DNA from: Pseudomonadota bacterium
Lineage (GTDB): Bacteria > Myxococcota_A > UBA796 > GCA-2862545
Direction: 5' to 3'
Length of the DNA: 64,000 nucleotides
Assembly: GCA_947475315.1 (NCBI GenBank)
Contig: CANJMY010000001.1
Span: 59,273 to 123,272 of the forward strand
The translations under genes were made by a program, and so were the position numbers. Positions 8,575-16,652 of this stretch are shown here, piece by piece. A model generated the notes under the pieces. That model had not been told where the DNA came from. It did not search any database and worked only from the letters and a program-made list of their open reading frames with translations. Position 1 is the stretch's first letter, and the number at the start of each line of letters is the position of its first letter.

Positions 8575-8638
8575 GTCAACGATTCGAATCTAAACACCGC
8601 GGAGCCGGCGTCACCCGACGAAGCCACGTTGCTGGAAA

Positions 8639-8728
8639 TGGCGGAGAGAAGGGGATTCGAACCCCTGGTACCTTTTACAGTACACACGCTTTCCAGGCGT
8701 GCACCTTCAACCACTCGGTCACCTCTCC
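8639..8728 (-). tRNA. tRNA-Ser (anticodon GGA)
   Basis: 90-nt class II tRNA read on the minus strand. Acceptor arm GGAGAGG pairs with TCTCTCC, followed by G and an encoded CCA; the anticodon loop CTGGAAA sits on a CACGC/GCGTG stem; the T arm is AGGGG-TTCGAAT-CCCCT; a long variable arm is present as expected for serine. It reads UCC and UCU. It follows tRNA-Ser(CGA) by 34 bp in the same direction. Confidence 0.95.
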
Positions 8729-8762
8729 GGGGAAAACTGCGGGTTCAAGCGTCTGCGCGTCG

Positions 8763-8852
8763 TGGCGGAGGGGGGGGGATTCGAACCCCCGTTACCCTCG
8801 CGGGCAAACCGGATTTCGAATCCGGCGCATTCAACCGCTCTGCCACCCCTCC
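8763..8852 (-). tRNA. tRNA-Ser (anticodon CGA)
   Basis: 90-nt class II tRNA on the minus strand. Acceptor GGAGGGG pairs with CCCCTCC, then G and an encoded CCA; the anticodon loop TTCGAAA on a CCGGA/TCCGG stem gives CGA, reading UCG, a frequent codon in this GC-rich DNA. A T arm with TTCGAAT and a long variable arm are present. Its first base (8852) directly follows the last base of the tadA stop codon (8853) with no gap, so it is probably released from the tadA transcript by RNase P. Confidence 0.95.
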
Positions 8853-9320
8853 TCAACGACGTCGCAACGCTTGGAAAAACTCCCGCAGGAGCCTGCTGCA
8901 CTCGTCTCCTCGCACCCCCCGGGTGACCTCGAACTCGTGGTTCAAGGCCGGGACGTGGCTTAGATCGCCGAGTGTGCCGAGGTAGCCGCCTTTTGGGTCA
9001 GCCGCTCCGAACACACAGCGATCTACCCGACTCAAGACCAGGGCACCCGCGCACATCGGGCAGGGCTCGAGGGTGACGTACACGGTGCAACCCGTGAGAC
9101 GCCAAGACCCAAGCACCCGCGCGGCGTCGCGCATGGCCAGGAACTCCGCGTGCGCCGCGAAGTCCTGGTCGGTCTCACGGCGGTTGTACCCGCGCGCGAT
9201 GACCAGACCGTCCTTCACGACGACCGCGCCGACCGGGACTTCACCCAGAGAAGCCGCATGCGCCGCGAGGCGTAGGGCTTCGTCCATATGGACCTGATCG
9301 GAATCGGTAGTAGACGACAT
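8853..9320 (-). CDS. tadA: tRNA-specific adenosine deaminase TadA
   Basis: 155 residues. Converts A34 to inosine in tRNA-Arg(ACG). Zinc cytidine/deoxycytidylate deaminase fold with H57-A-E59 (HAE, catalytic Glu) and C87-x2-C90 in TLEPCPMCAGAL; DPKGGYLGTL and LNHEFEVTRGV are typical of TadA. Upstream ATG 9329 and TTG 9332 are in frame; ATG 9320 is chosen, though none has a strong ribosome-binding site. The stop codon abuts tRNA-Ser(CGA). The order tadA, tRNA-Ser, ffs beside dnaX-ybaB-recR is also found in distant phyla such as Bacillus (from memory). Confidence 0.93.
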   Translation of the reverse strand: MSSTTDSDQVHMDEALRLAAHAASLGEVPVGAVVVKDGLVIARGYNRRETDQDFAAHAEFLAMRDAARVLGSWRLTGCTVYVTLEPCPMCAGALVLSRVDRCVFGAADPKGGYLGTLGDLSHVPALNHEFEVTRGVRGDECSRLLREFFQALRRR

Positions 9321-9493
9321 GCGGCACATCAAAGAACACCGCGAGCCGATGCCGGTTGGCAGGACCGCGAAAGCCCACGCCCACTAAAGCACGCCCACGA
9401 CGGTGTCAACCCACCGACGTGACCGGATCCGACGAGCCTTCGACACGAAGGGCCCGCGGGGCCCGTTACAAGGGTGAACGAGTTGAGGAAATC

Positions 9494-10243
9494 ATGCGAC
9501 GCCTAGCCCTGCTGACCCTGCTCCTCCCGTCCCTCGCCTTCGCCAAGCCGGTCGCCCTGACCAGCAAGGACGGCACCAGCCTGCACGCCGAGGTGTCCGG
9601 CGCGGGCGCGCGCGGCGTCATCCTGCTGCACGGCGAGGGCTCGAACGCGGCCACCTGGAACTCGGTCCGCGAGCAGCTCGCCACCCACGGGTATCAGGTG
9701 CTGGCGCTGGACCTGCGCGGCTGCGGCACCAGCAAGGGCACGGCCGACGAGGCCGGCTGGGCGCACAGCCCGGAGGACGTCGCGGCGGCGCTGGCCTGGC
9801 TCAAGGCGCACGGCTCCACCAAGGTGGCGCTGCTCGGCACGGAGGGCGGCGGGGTGGTCGCGCTGCAGTCGGCGGTGGGCCAGCCCATGGTCGACAGCGT
9901 GATCGTGCTCTCCCCTCGCCTGTCGGCGCCCGGCCTGAAGGTGTCGGCGGCGATCGAGGCCTACGGCGCCCACCCGCTGCTGATCGTCACCGGGTCGACC
10001 GACACCACCGGCGTGCGCGCCGCGGCCGCCCTGGAGCCCCGCGCGCTGGGCCTCAAGCGCGTCGAGCTGGTCGAGAACGGCGGCATCGGCGCGGTCCTGT
10101 TCAACCAGTCCTCCACGCTGGAGGGCACGGTGGTGCAGTGGCTGGCGGACGGCGGCCCCACGCCGGAGGACCACAAGGCCGAGTCGCTGCGGACCGCGGC
10201 GCCCGACGACCTGGAGACCACCGGGACGCGGTACGGGCAGTGA
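9494..10243 (+). CDS. Secreted alpha/beta-hydrolase-fold protein with altered nucleophile elbow
   Basis: 249 residues with an N-terminal signal peptide (RRLALLTLLLPSLAFA, cleavage near residue 17) and a GAGG ribosome-binding site before ATG 9494. The fold is recognisable: oxyanion-type LLHGEGSNAATW at 44-55, DLRGCGTSKG at 73-82, and an elbow LLGTEGGGVV at 113-122. The nucleophile position of G-x-S-x-G is Glu117 rather than Ser, Cys or Asp, so ordinary esterase activity is doubtful. Lid sequence and a late Asp (TGSTDTTG) are present but a catalytic His is not obvious. Its stop overlaps the CCA transferase start (GTGA), so the two are likely co-expressed although one product is exported and the other cytoplasmic. 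Confidence 0.7.
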   Translation: MRRLALLTLLLPSLAFAKPVALTSKDGTSLHAEVSGAGARGVILLHGEGSNAATWNSVREQLATHGYQVLALDLRGCGTSKGTADEAGWAHSPEDVAAALAWLKAHGSTKVALLGTEGGGVVALQSAVGQPMVDSVIVLSPRLSAPGLKVSAAIEAYGAHPLLIVTGSTDTTGVRAAAALEPRALGLKRVELVENGGIGAVLFNQSSTLEGTVVQWLADGGPTPEDHKAESLRTAAPDDLETTGTRYGQ

Positions 10244-11466
10244 CCGCACTCGACATCCCGCCGGTGGTGCGCGCGGTCGCCGACGCGGCCGCCGCCGTGG
10301 GCGGTCGCACCTTCCTGGTGGGCGGCAGCGTGCGCGACCACCACATGGGCAAGCCCATCAAGGACTGGGACCTCGAGGTCCACGGCGTCGAGGCCGACGA
10401 CCTGGAGCGCCTGCTCCGCAAGATCGGCCGCATCGACACGGTGGGCAAGTCGTTCGCGGTGTTCAAGCTGCACCAGCGCGGCCTGGAGCTGGACGTGTCC
10501 ATCCCCCGCCGCGACAGCAAGGCGGGCCCAGGCCACAAGGGCATCGTCGCCGAGGGTGACCCGCACCTGGGCGTGGTCGAGGCCACCCGCCGCCGCGACC
10601 TCACCGTCAACGCGCTCCTGATGGACGTGCAGACCGGCGAGATCTTGGACCCCTGGCACGGCCTGGACGACCTGCGCGACCGCATCCTGCGCCCCGTCGA
10701 CCGCGAGACCTTCCTGGAGGACCCGCTGCGCGCCGTGCGCGCCGTGCAGTTCGCGGCCCGCCTGGAGTTCGCCCCCAGCGAGTCGCTCCTGGCCCAGTGC
10801 CGCGAGGCCGCCTTGAACGAGCTGCCGCCCGAGCGGGTGCTCGCGGAGTGGGCCAAGCTCTTGCTGCGCGGCGGTCGGCCGTCGCTCGGCATGGCGCTCG
10901 CCCGCGACACGGACATCCTCGCCCGCCTGTTCCCCGAGCACCCGTGCCCGGTCGCACAGGACGCGGCCCTGGACCGCGCCGTCGCGTTCCGCGCCCACAT
11001 GGGGCCGGAGGGTCGCGCGCTCGCCCTGATGGTCGCCGTGTGGCTGGCGGGGCTGCCGTTGGCCGCCGCGACCGCCACCCTCGACCGCCTCAAGCTGTTC
11101 CGGTGGGTCGGCTTCCCGGCCCGTGAGGTCGCCCTGGCCGCCGCCGGGCAGGTGGACGCGCCGATCGCCACCGACGCCGACCTGCGCTGGCTCTCGACCC
11201 GCGCTGAGGTCGAGCTGACCCTGTTCGCGCGCGCAGCCGTGCGCGACGAGGACCTGACGCTCGTCATGGCCCGCGCGGCCGCCCTCGGCGTGATGTGGGA
11301 GAAGCCGGTTGCGCTGGTCGCCGGTCGCGACCTGGAGACGATGGGCATGCGCCCCGGTCGTGCGATGGGCCAGCTGCTTCAGGAGCTCTACGCGCTGCAG
11401 CTCGACGGCGAGCTGACGTCCACCGAGGACGCGCTCAACCTGGCCCGCATCAAGCTCGCGGTCTGA
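10240..11466 (+). CDS. cca: CCA tRNA nucleotidyltransferase / poly(A) polymerase family
   Basis: 408 residues from GTG 10240, which overlaps the preceding stop by 4 bases. Class II nucleotidyltransferase head: LVGGSVRDHHMG (GG-x3-RD), KDWDLEVHG supplying the metal-binding Asp pair, the RRDLTVNALLMD motif, and DPLRAVRAVQFAARL for nucleotide selection. The helical C-terminal half has no HD phosphohydrolase motif. It adds or repairs the 3' CCA of tRNAs, or polyadenylates RNA; the two activities cannot be separated by eye. Both serine tRNA genes here encode CCA, which favours a repair role. Confidence 0.88.
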   Translation: MTALDIPPVVRAVADAAAAVGGRTFLVGGSVRDHHMGKPIKDWDLEVHGVEADDLERLLRKIGRIDTVGKSFAVFKLHQRGLELDVSIPRRDSKAGPGHKGIVAEGDPHLGVVEATRRRDLTVNALLMDVQTGEILDPWHGLDDLRDRILRPVDRETFLEDPLRAVRAVQFAARLEFAPSESLLAQCREAALNELPPERVLAEWAKLLLRGGRPSLGMALARDTDILARLFPEHPCPVAQDAALDRAVAFRAHMGPEGRALALMVAVWLAGLPLAAATATLDRLKLFRWVGFPAREVALAAAGQVDAPIATDADLRWLSTRAEVELTLFARAAVRDEDLTLVMARAAALGVMWEKPVALVAGRDLETMGMRPGRAMGQLLQELYALQLDGELTSTEDALNLARIKLAV

Positions 11467-11547
11467 CGCGCCGGTCGGCGGGCGCCACGCGACGCACACG
11501 GCATGGGGCCGGGCGAGTCGATCGAGGTGCGGGCGGAACAGGACGCA

Positions 11548-11585
11548 GGGCGCGCGTCGCGGCGGTCGTGCCGCCGCGCGCGCCC
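11548..11585. terminator. GC hairpin between convergent genes
   Basis: GGGCGCGCG (with a small bulge) GCGGCGG pairs with CCGCCGCGCGCGCCC around a loop of about 5 nt. It lies between the cca stop and the stop of the convergent lipoprotein gene, with no T tract on either side. It is likely a bidirectional termination or 3'-end-protecting hairpin. Confidence 0.55.
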
Positions 11586-11592
11586 AAGCGAT

Positions 11593-12606
11593 CTACAGGT
11601 CCGCGCCGGCCGTGGGGGTATCGGTGATGTCGCCGCAGTAGCAGCGCGTGCCGCCTGCGCCGGGCTCCGCTTCCCACGAGCAGTCTGCGATGTTCTTGCG
11701 CTCGTCCTTGCAGTAGGTGTCGAGGTCGCTGGCGCAGAAGGAGGCTTCGAAGTCGCGCGAACGATCCCAGGACGGGACCTCGTCGCCCACCCAGGTGGGC
11801 GACGGCAGGTCGGCCTTGGCCGCGCGCTTGCCCTGGTCGCTGCCAGGCTTGATCGACTCACCGGTGATGACACACTCGGCGGCCACATCGGAGTCCGCGC
11901 CGAACAGGCCGGAGAGCGTGGCCGAGCCGCCGCCGATGCTGCCGCCGGAACAGGGGCCCATCGCCAGGATCAGGCCGTAGCCGAGGCGGTCGTCGTCGAG
12001 GGGGAGCGAGAACGAGTCCAGCACGACCGTGTAGTTCACGCCCTCGACGGTGTTCGAGAGGGTGCAGTACTCGGGCGCGCCGCGGCCCGCGTGGCCCTCT
12101 GCGCCGGGGTTCGTGATCGACTCGGTGCGGCAGTCGTTGAAGCTGACGTACACCGGGTTGCCAAGCTGATCGTTGTAGCGGATCTTGAAGTCGTCGATGC
12201 GCTCGCCGGGGGTGCCCGTGTAGTACGCGGAGTTGCCCGCGCGGACATCCAGGTCGCCATCGTCAAAGACGTTGTCCGGCTGACGGTAGTTGGGCTGCGG
12301 ACGCGACGGCGAGATCGACTGGTTCCAGAAGACGGACTCCGGGTCGACCCACACGCAGACCGAGCCGTTCACGCCGTTGAAGTTGAACGTCAGGCCGCCC
12401 ACGGTGGCCGCGCCGGTCGGGCCGAGCTCACCGTAGATGACGGCGTCGCGCGCATCCTGGATGTTCGTGAGGACGGCTGGCTTGAGCGTGCCGAGATCCT
12501 GGACGCCAGGGACGCCTTCCACGGGGTCGGGGAACAGGAACTGCTGGTTGATGTCGCAGCCGGTGACCGACGCGAACAGCACAGCCCAGACAAGACGAGA
12601 GGTCAT
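11593..12606 (-). CDS. Lipoprotein of the TonB receptor locus
   Basis: 337 residues. ATG 12606 begins a lipoprotein signal ending ASVTGC (lipid-modified Cys17); GAGGAA overlapping the previous gene's stop serves as ribosome-binding site. The mature protein starts DINQQFLFPDP and is rich in Asn, Gly, Asp and aromatic residues, with several Cys pairs near the C-terminus (CASDLDTYC, DCSW, RCYCGDI). No catalytic family was recognised. It is the third gene behind the TonB-dependent receptor, 8 bp after the second lipoprotein, so it probably sits on the outer membrane and serves the same substrate system. Confidence 0.7.
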   Translation of the reverse strand: MTSRLVWAVLFASVTGCDINQQFLFPDPVEGVPGVQDLGTLKPAVLTNIQDARDAVIYGELGPTGAATVGGLTFNFNGVNGSVCVWVDPESVFWNQSISPSRPQPNYRQPDNVFDDGDLDVRAGNSAYYTGTPGERIDDFKIRYNDQLGNPVYVSFNDCRTESITNPGAEGHAGRGAPEYCTLSNTVEGVNYTVVLDSFSLPLDDDRLGYGLILAMGPCSGGSIGGGSATLSGLFGADSDVAAECVITGESIKPGSDQGKRAAKADLPSPTWVGDEVPSWDRSRDFEASFCASDLDTYCKDERKNIADCSWEAEPGAGGTRCYCGDITDTPTAGADL

Positions 12607-12614
12607 GGCGTTCC

Positions 12615-13550
12615 TCACTGGACACTTCCGGGCGCGGCGATGGGCAGGTCGACAACGATGTTGCCGGGCTGCTCGGGGTCCTCCCAGGTGAACGGCTGGG
12701 AGGTGACCCAGTCGTCGCGCTGGATGTAGAAGGTCGGGTTGTTCAGGATGTCCTTGAACTGGGTGCCCGCGTAGAACTCCTGATTGTACTCGTTCTCGAG
12801 GAAGCCGTTGCCGGCGTCGCACGTGGAGTACTTGAAGCTCGCGGGGTCCGGCGAGTCCATGAAGGACCACAGCTGGAAGCCCTTGAAGAACTCCTGCTCT
12901 CGGATGGTGAACGGGGCCTCGTAGTCGCCGTCGGCGTTCTTCACGAAGTCCAGGTCCAGGCCGTCGATGTTGCCGTCGCCGTTGCGGTCTTCAGTCGCCG
13001 TGACGCGCACTTCGGCGTCGGACGTGACGGACAGCAGCGTGTAGCAGGTCGAGCGGAGGTACTCCCCGTTGGTGACCTCGTTGCCGGCCGCGTCCTTGAT
13101 CGGCTTGCCGACGGTGTCGCGGTACCAGTCGACGATCCCCTGCCAGTCGACAAAGCGACCCGACACGATCTGGCACTGGAGCGACTCAAGGCAGGCGAAC
13201 CGGAAGTCGCCGATGGTCGTGCCGCCGTAGGGCAGCGCGTACTTGTCGGCCAGCTTGGGGGGCGCCGGGTAGGCCTCGGCGTCGGTGGTCACCGACGGGT
13301 ACAGGCCCAGGTAGACCGGGCCGATCAGGCGGGGGTCGTCCACGGTCTGCGTGGTGAACGTCGGGGCGCCCGTGCCGTCCAGCACAGGGGAGCCGTCGTC
13401 GTTGAGCACGGCACGAGAGATCTCACGGGTCGCGGCCTCCTTCGGCACGATGACGGTGCCGGTGAGGTCGTGGATGTTGAGACCTTCGTCATAGCAGCCC
13501 GACGCGAGCGCGAGGACAAGCACGAAGGGGGCGGGCAAATGCTGGCGCAT
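12615..13550 (-). CDS. Lipoprotein of the TonB receptor locus
   Basis: 311 residues from ATG 13550. The signal peptide MRQHLPAPFVLVLALASGC gives a lipidated Cys19. The mature part contains a possible calcium-binding loop DRNGDGNIDGLDLDF (Asp/Asn-Gly rich, dockerin/EF-like) and a pair of cysteines (CLESLQC). No known family was recognised. It lies 11 bp after the TonB-dependent receptor and 8 bp before the other lipoprotein. Surface capture of a ligand for the receptor is the simplest guess. Confidence 0.7.
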   Translation of the reverse strand: MRQHLPAPFVLVLALASGCYDEGLNIHDLTGTVIVPKEAATREISRAVLNDDGSPVLDGTGAPTFTTQTVDDPRLIGPVYLGLYPSVTTDAEAYPAPPKLADKYALPYGGTTIGDFRFACLESLQCQIVSGRFVDWQGIVDWYRDTVGKPIKDAAGNEVTNGEYLRSTCYTLLSVTSDAEVRVTATEDRNGDGNIDGLDLDFVKNADGDYEAPFTIREQEFFKGFQLWSFMDSPDPASFKYSTCDAGNGFLENEYNQEFYAGTQFKDILNNPTFYIQRDDWVTSQPFTWEDPEQPGNIVVDLPIAAPGSVQ

Positions 13551-13561
13551 GATGGCTTCCC

Positions 13562-16336
13562 CTAGAACTGGTACTGCAGGCCGAGCTGCATGCGGAGAGG
13601 ACTCTGGCGGGAGACCGCCATGATCCGGTTCTTCGTGTAGAGGATCGAGGAGAGCCCGCTCGGCGCCTGGAAGTTGAACACGTTGGCGACCTCGAGGTCG
13701 ATGTTCAGCTTGCCCTTGCGGACGTCCAGAGCCTGACGCAGGCGGATGCCCACGTCCCACTCGTCGTTGAAATGGTAGTAGAACCCCCGGTTCTCGATGC
13801 GCAGGTTGTAGCCGGCGTTCGCATCCGACCAGTAGGCGCGCTCGAGCGGGACGCCGCTGTCGTAGCTGACGGCCGCGCCGATCGACAGGTCCCAGGGATC
13901 CGTCGGGACGTTGTAGTAGGCCTGGGCGCGGACCGAGTGCTCCGAGCCGTTGGCCAGACGCCCGTAGGTGTACTGGGTCTGCGGGTCGTTGGTGAACGTG
14001 CCCTCAAGCGACGAGTTGTTCGTGCCGTTCATGAACGTGTACGAGTACGTGCCCTGGGCGAACCAGCGCTTGGCCTCACGCTTGATCAGCGAGAGGTCGA
14101 AGCGGTAGTAGTTGCGGCGGGCGGCGCGGGGGGTGCGCAGGCGCAGGTAGTTGTTGAGGATGTCGCCGGTGCGGGCGCCGATGACCTGGCTGCCGTCCTC
14201 GTCGTAGATGATGTTCGTCTCATCGGCGTCGTACAGGTTGCGCGTGAAGCGGCCCTGGAAGTTGAAGCCGATCGACAGGTCCGACACGATCTCGCGCTGG
14301 AAGATGACGTTGAACTCGTCGACGCCCGGCAGCTTGAGGTTCTTGTTGGCCGTGTTGAGGTTCTCACGCGGGCCGAAGTCGTACATGAGCGTGGAGCTGT
14401 TGAGGAAGCCACGGCCCTTGTTGTCGTTGAAGAGCTCGCCGAAGAACAGCTTGCTGCCGAAGCCCGCCTGGCTGGTGAACGACGCGAGCGACTGGGTGCC
14501 CGTCTCGTTGAAGCGACCGTAGCCGCCGGCCAACTTGGTCTTCTGGTCCCCAAAGGGGTCCCAGGAGACGAACAGGCGCGGGCTGAAGATGCTGCCGCGG
14601 ATGACGGGATCGCCGACGTCGTTGCGCAGGACGGTGTTGTCGAAGCGCAGGCCGTAGCGGATGGTGAAGTTCGAGACCGGCTTGTACGCGTCCTGGGCGA
14701 AGACCGACCAGGTGGAGCCGATGTCGCGCTCGATGATCGGCGCCGAGGTCTCGAGCCAGTAGTAGTTGGTCAGCGTGTTCGGGTCAGAGCCGGACTGGTT
14801 GATGTCGACGTAGCGCAGGTTGCCCGAGTAGCCGGTGACCGAGTTGTTCACGAACTGCGCGGTCTCGACGCCGAACTTCAGGTCGTGGCTGCCGCCAACC
14901 TTGTCCTTGAGGCCGGTCAGCGAGTACTTGCTGCTGGCCGAGAAGCGCCAGCGGTCGTCGAACACGTACGTGCCCCAGTTGACCGAGTCGAAGGCGCCGA
15001 ACAGGCCCAAGCGGCCGGGCGTCTCGAAGTCGACGAAGCCTTCCTGCTCCGTGGGCTTGCACTTGTTGCTGTCGCTGTTCTCGTTGTGCGTGCACGGCAC
15101 CGCGTACTGCTCGATCGAGATCTTCTGCAGGCCGATGCGGGTGTCGAGGTTGGAGTTCTCGGTCAGGAACCACTGCCACCGGACCTGGCCGACGAAGCCC
15201 GACTGAGCCTGACGACCCTGGGACTCCGCCTTCTGGAAGGGGTTGCCCTGGGAGATGTTGTCGATGACCGTGGGGTCAGCCTGGAACAGCAGGCTCACGC
15301 GGTGCGCGTTGTTCGGCTGGATGGTCAGCTTGCCCAGCAGGTAGTTGCCGTCGTAGTCGCGCTTCTGGGGCATGCCCGTGGAGGCGATGAGCGAGCGGTC
15401 GTGCTGGTAGGAGAAGACGAACCAGGCCTTGTCCTGGACCAGCGGACCCGACACCTTGGCGCCGATCTGCAGGGTCTGGAAGGCGGAGTCGAACTGGGTG
15501 GCGGCGAGGTCGTAGCCGTCGGACGTGTAGCGGGCGTCCTTCTTGGGAGACCAGCCACCGTTCTGGTAGTAGACCGACGTGTCGAACTCGAGGTTGTTCG
15601 TCCCGTTGTCCGTCACGATGTTGATGATGCCGCCGAGGCTGATGCCGTACTCGGCGTCAAAACCGCCGAGGAGGACTTCAATCTGCTGGATGGCGTCGAA
15701 GTTGAAGTTCTGGCCGAAGGTGCCGGTGACCGGGTCGGTGACCGTCGCGCCGTCGAGCAGGAAGGTGTTCTCAGAGGTGCCGCCGCCCGCCATGTTCGGG
15801 TTGCCGCCGCTGCCCTTGGACACGCCAGCCGAGAGCTGGACCGCGTCCTGGTAGCTGCGACCCGACGGGACGCGCTGCAGGAACTCCTGCGTCAGGACCT
15901 GACCGACCGTGGTGCTCTCCGTGTCCACGATGGGACCGGAGTTGCCCTCGACGATGATGGTCGTGGTGGAGCCTTCCTTGAGCTGCACGTCGACCGTCAC
16001 CTGGCGGTTGATCTGCACCAACACGTTCTGGCGCTGCTCGGCGGGGAAGCCTTCAGCGACGACCGTGACCGAGTACGCACCCGGGAGGAGGTCCGTGAAC
16101 TTGTAGAAGCCGTCGGCGTCCGTCGAGCGGACCTGCTGGCCGCCGATCATCTGAGGCGACGCCACGGTGACAGAGGCATCGGGGTACCCGATGCCGTCCG
16201 TGTCCGTGACAGTGCCCTGGATGGTCCCGGTGGTCTGCGCGTACGCGGCCGGTCCGAGGAGGACGAAAGTGGCCAGGGCTACGGCGAGAAAACGCCAGAG
16301 CTGGTCCTTCGTGAGTCGGAGAGCGATGGTCAGCAC
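13562..16336 (-). CDS. TonB-dependent receptor with carboxypeptidase-regulatory-like N-domain (Oar-like)
   Basis: 924 residues from GTG 16336, preceded by GGAAGG at 5 nt; ATG 16357 is an in-frame alternative without such a site. Signal peptide ends AAYAQ. Next come a carboxypeptidase-D regulatory-like beta domain (GTIQGTVTDTDG...YPDASVTV, through DGFYKFTDLLPGAYSVTV), a plug with FLLDGATVTDP and EVLLGGFDAEYGISLGGIINIVT, and a long 22-strand-type barrel rich in YxF/WxF alternation, ending in QYQF with the terminal Phe typical of outer-membrane proteins. This is the layout of Oar/RagA-like receptors. The substrate is unknown. First gene of an operon with two lipoproteins. Confidence 0.88.
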   Translation of the reverse strand: MLTIALRLTKDQLWRFLAVALATFVLLGPAAYAQTTGTIQGTVTDTDGIGYPDASVTVASPQMIGGQQVRSTDADGFYKFTDLLPGAYSVTVVAEGFPAEQRQNVLVQINRQVTVDVQLKEGSTTTIIVEGNSGPIVDTESTTVGQVLTQEFLQRVPSGRSYQDAVQLSAGVSKGSGGNPNMAGGGTSENTFLLDGATVTDPVTGTFGQNFNFDAIQQIEVLLGGFDAEYGISLGGIINIVTDNGTNNLEFDTSVYYQNGGWSPKKDARYTSDGYDLAATQFDSAFQTLQIGAKVSGPLVQDKAWFVFSYQHDRSLIASTGMPQKRDYDGNYLLGKLTIQPNNAHRVSLLFQADPTVIDNISQGNPFQKAESQGRQAQSGFVGQVRWQWFLTENSNLDTRIGLQKISIEQYAVPCTHNENSDSNKCKPTEQEGFVDFETPGRLGLFGAFDSVNWGTYVFDDRWRFSASSKYSLTGLKDKVGGSHDLKFGVETAQFVNNSVTGYSGNLRYVDINQSGSDPNTLTNYYWLETSAPIIERDIGSTWSVFAQDAYKPVSNFTIRYGLRFDNTVLRNDVGDPVIRGSIFSPRLFVSWDPFGDQKTKLAGGYGRFNETGTQSLASFTSQAGFGSKLFFGELFNDNKGRGFLNSSTLMYDFGPRENLNTANKNLKLPGVDEFNVIFQREIVSDLSIGFNFQGRFTRNLYDADETNIIYDEDGSQVIGARTGDILNNYLRLRTPRAARRNYYRFDLSLIKREAKRWFAQGTYSYTFMNGTNNSSLEGTFTNDPQTQYTYGRLANGSEHSVRAQAYYNVPTDPWDLSIGAAVSYDSGVPLERAYWSDANAGYNLRIENRGFYYHFNDEWDVGIRLRQALDVRKGKLNIDLEVANVFNFQAPSGLSSILYTKNRIMAVSRQSPLRMQLGLQYQF

Positions 16337-16652
16337 GCTTGCCTTCCGTGAAAGCATACGTTCGAGCCCGGTTTTGAGGCTTGAACGCCCCCGGACGATC
16401 ACGTCGGGGAAACCAGCGTACGGTTACAAGCGCAAGGGCGTCTCGTCAACCAGGACGCGCACAATCGCGGGGGGACTTCACCGAATCCGCACCTGGAGGC
16501 CCGTTTCGGCGCGATCCAAAACGCGCCCGTGACGGTGTGCACCGGTCGGATCCACCCGGAAAGTCGCGCGACGGCCCCGAGACGGCGCGCGTCGGACCTT
16601 CGGATGTCGCGGGCGCGTGCTAGACAGGCCCCCGCTGATGGCCGGAGAGCCG
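16337..16652. other. Divergent intergenic region
   Basis: 316 bp between the TonB-receptor start and the sulfatase-like start. On the minus strand a possible promoter is TTGACG (16449-16444), 17 bp, TAACCG (16426-16421); the -10 is poor. No sigma-54 site, riboswitch or RNA gene was seen. A GGAGA ribosome-binding site for the rightward gene lies at its right end. Confidence 0.4.

Noticed and set aside
8629..8985. Short plus-strand frames with GGFEPP/GGFEPPLPS-like peptides
   Set aside because: They are antisense translations of the two serine tRNA genes, a well-known source of false proteins.
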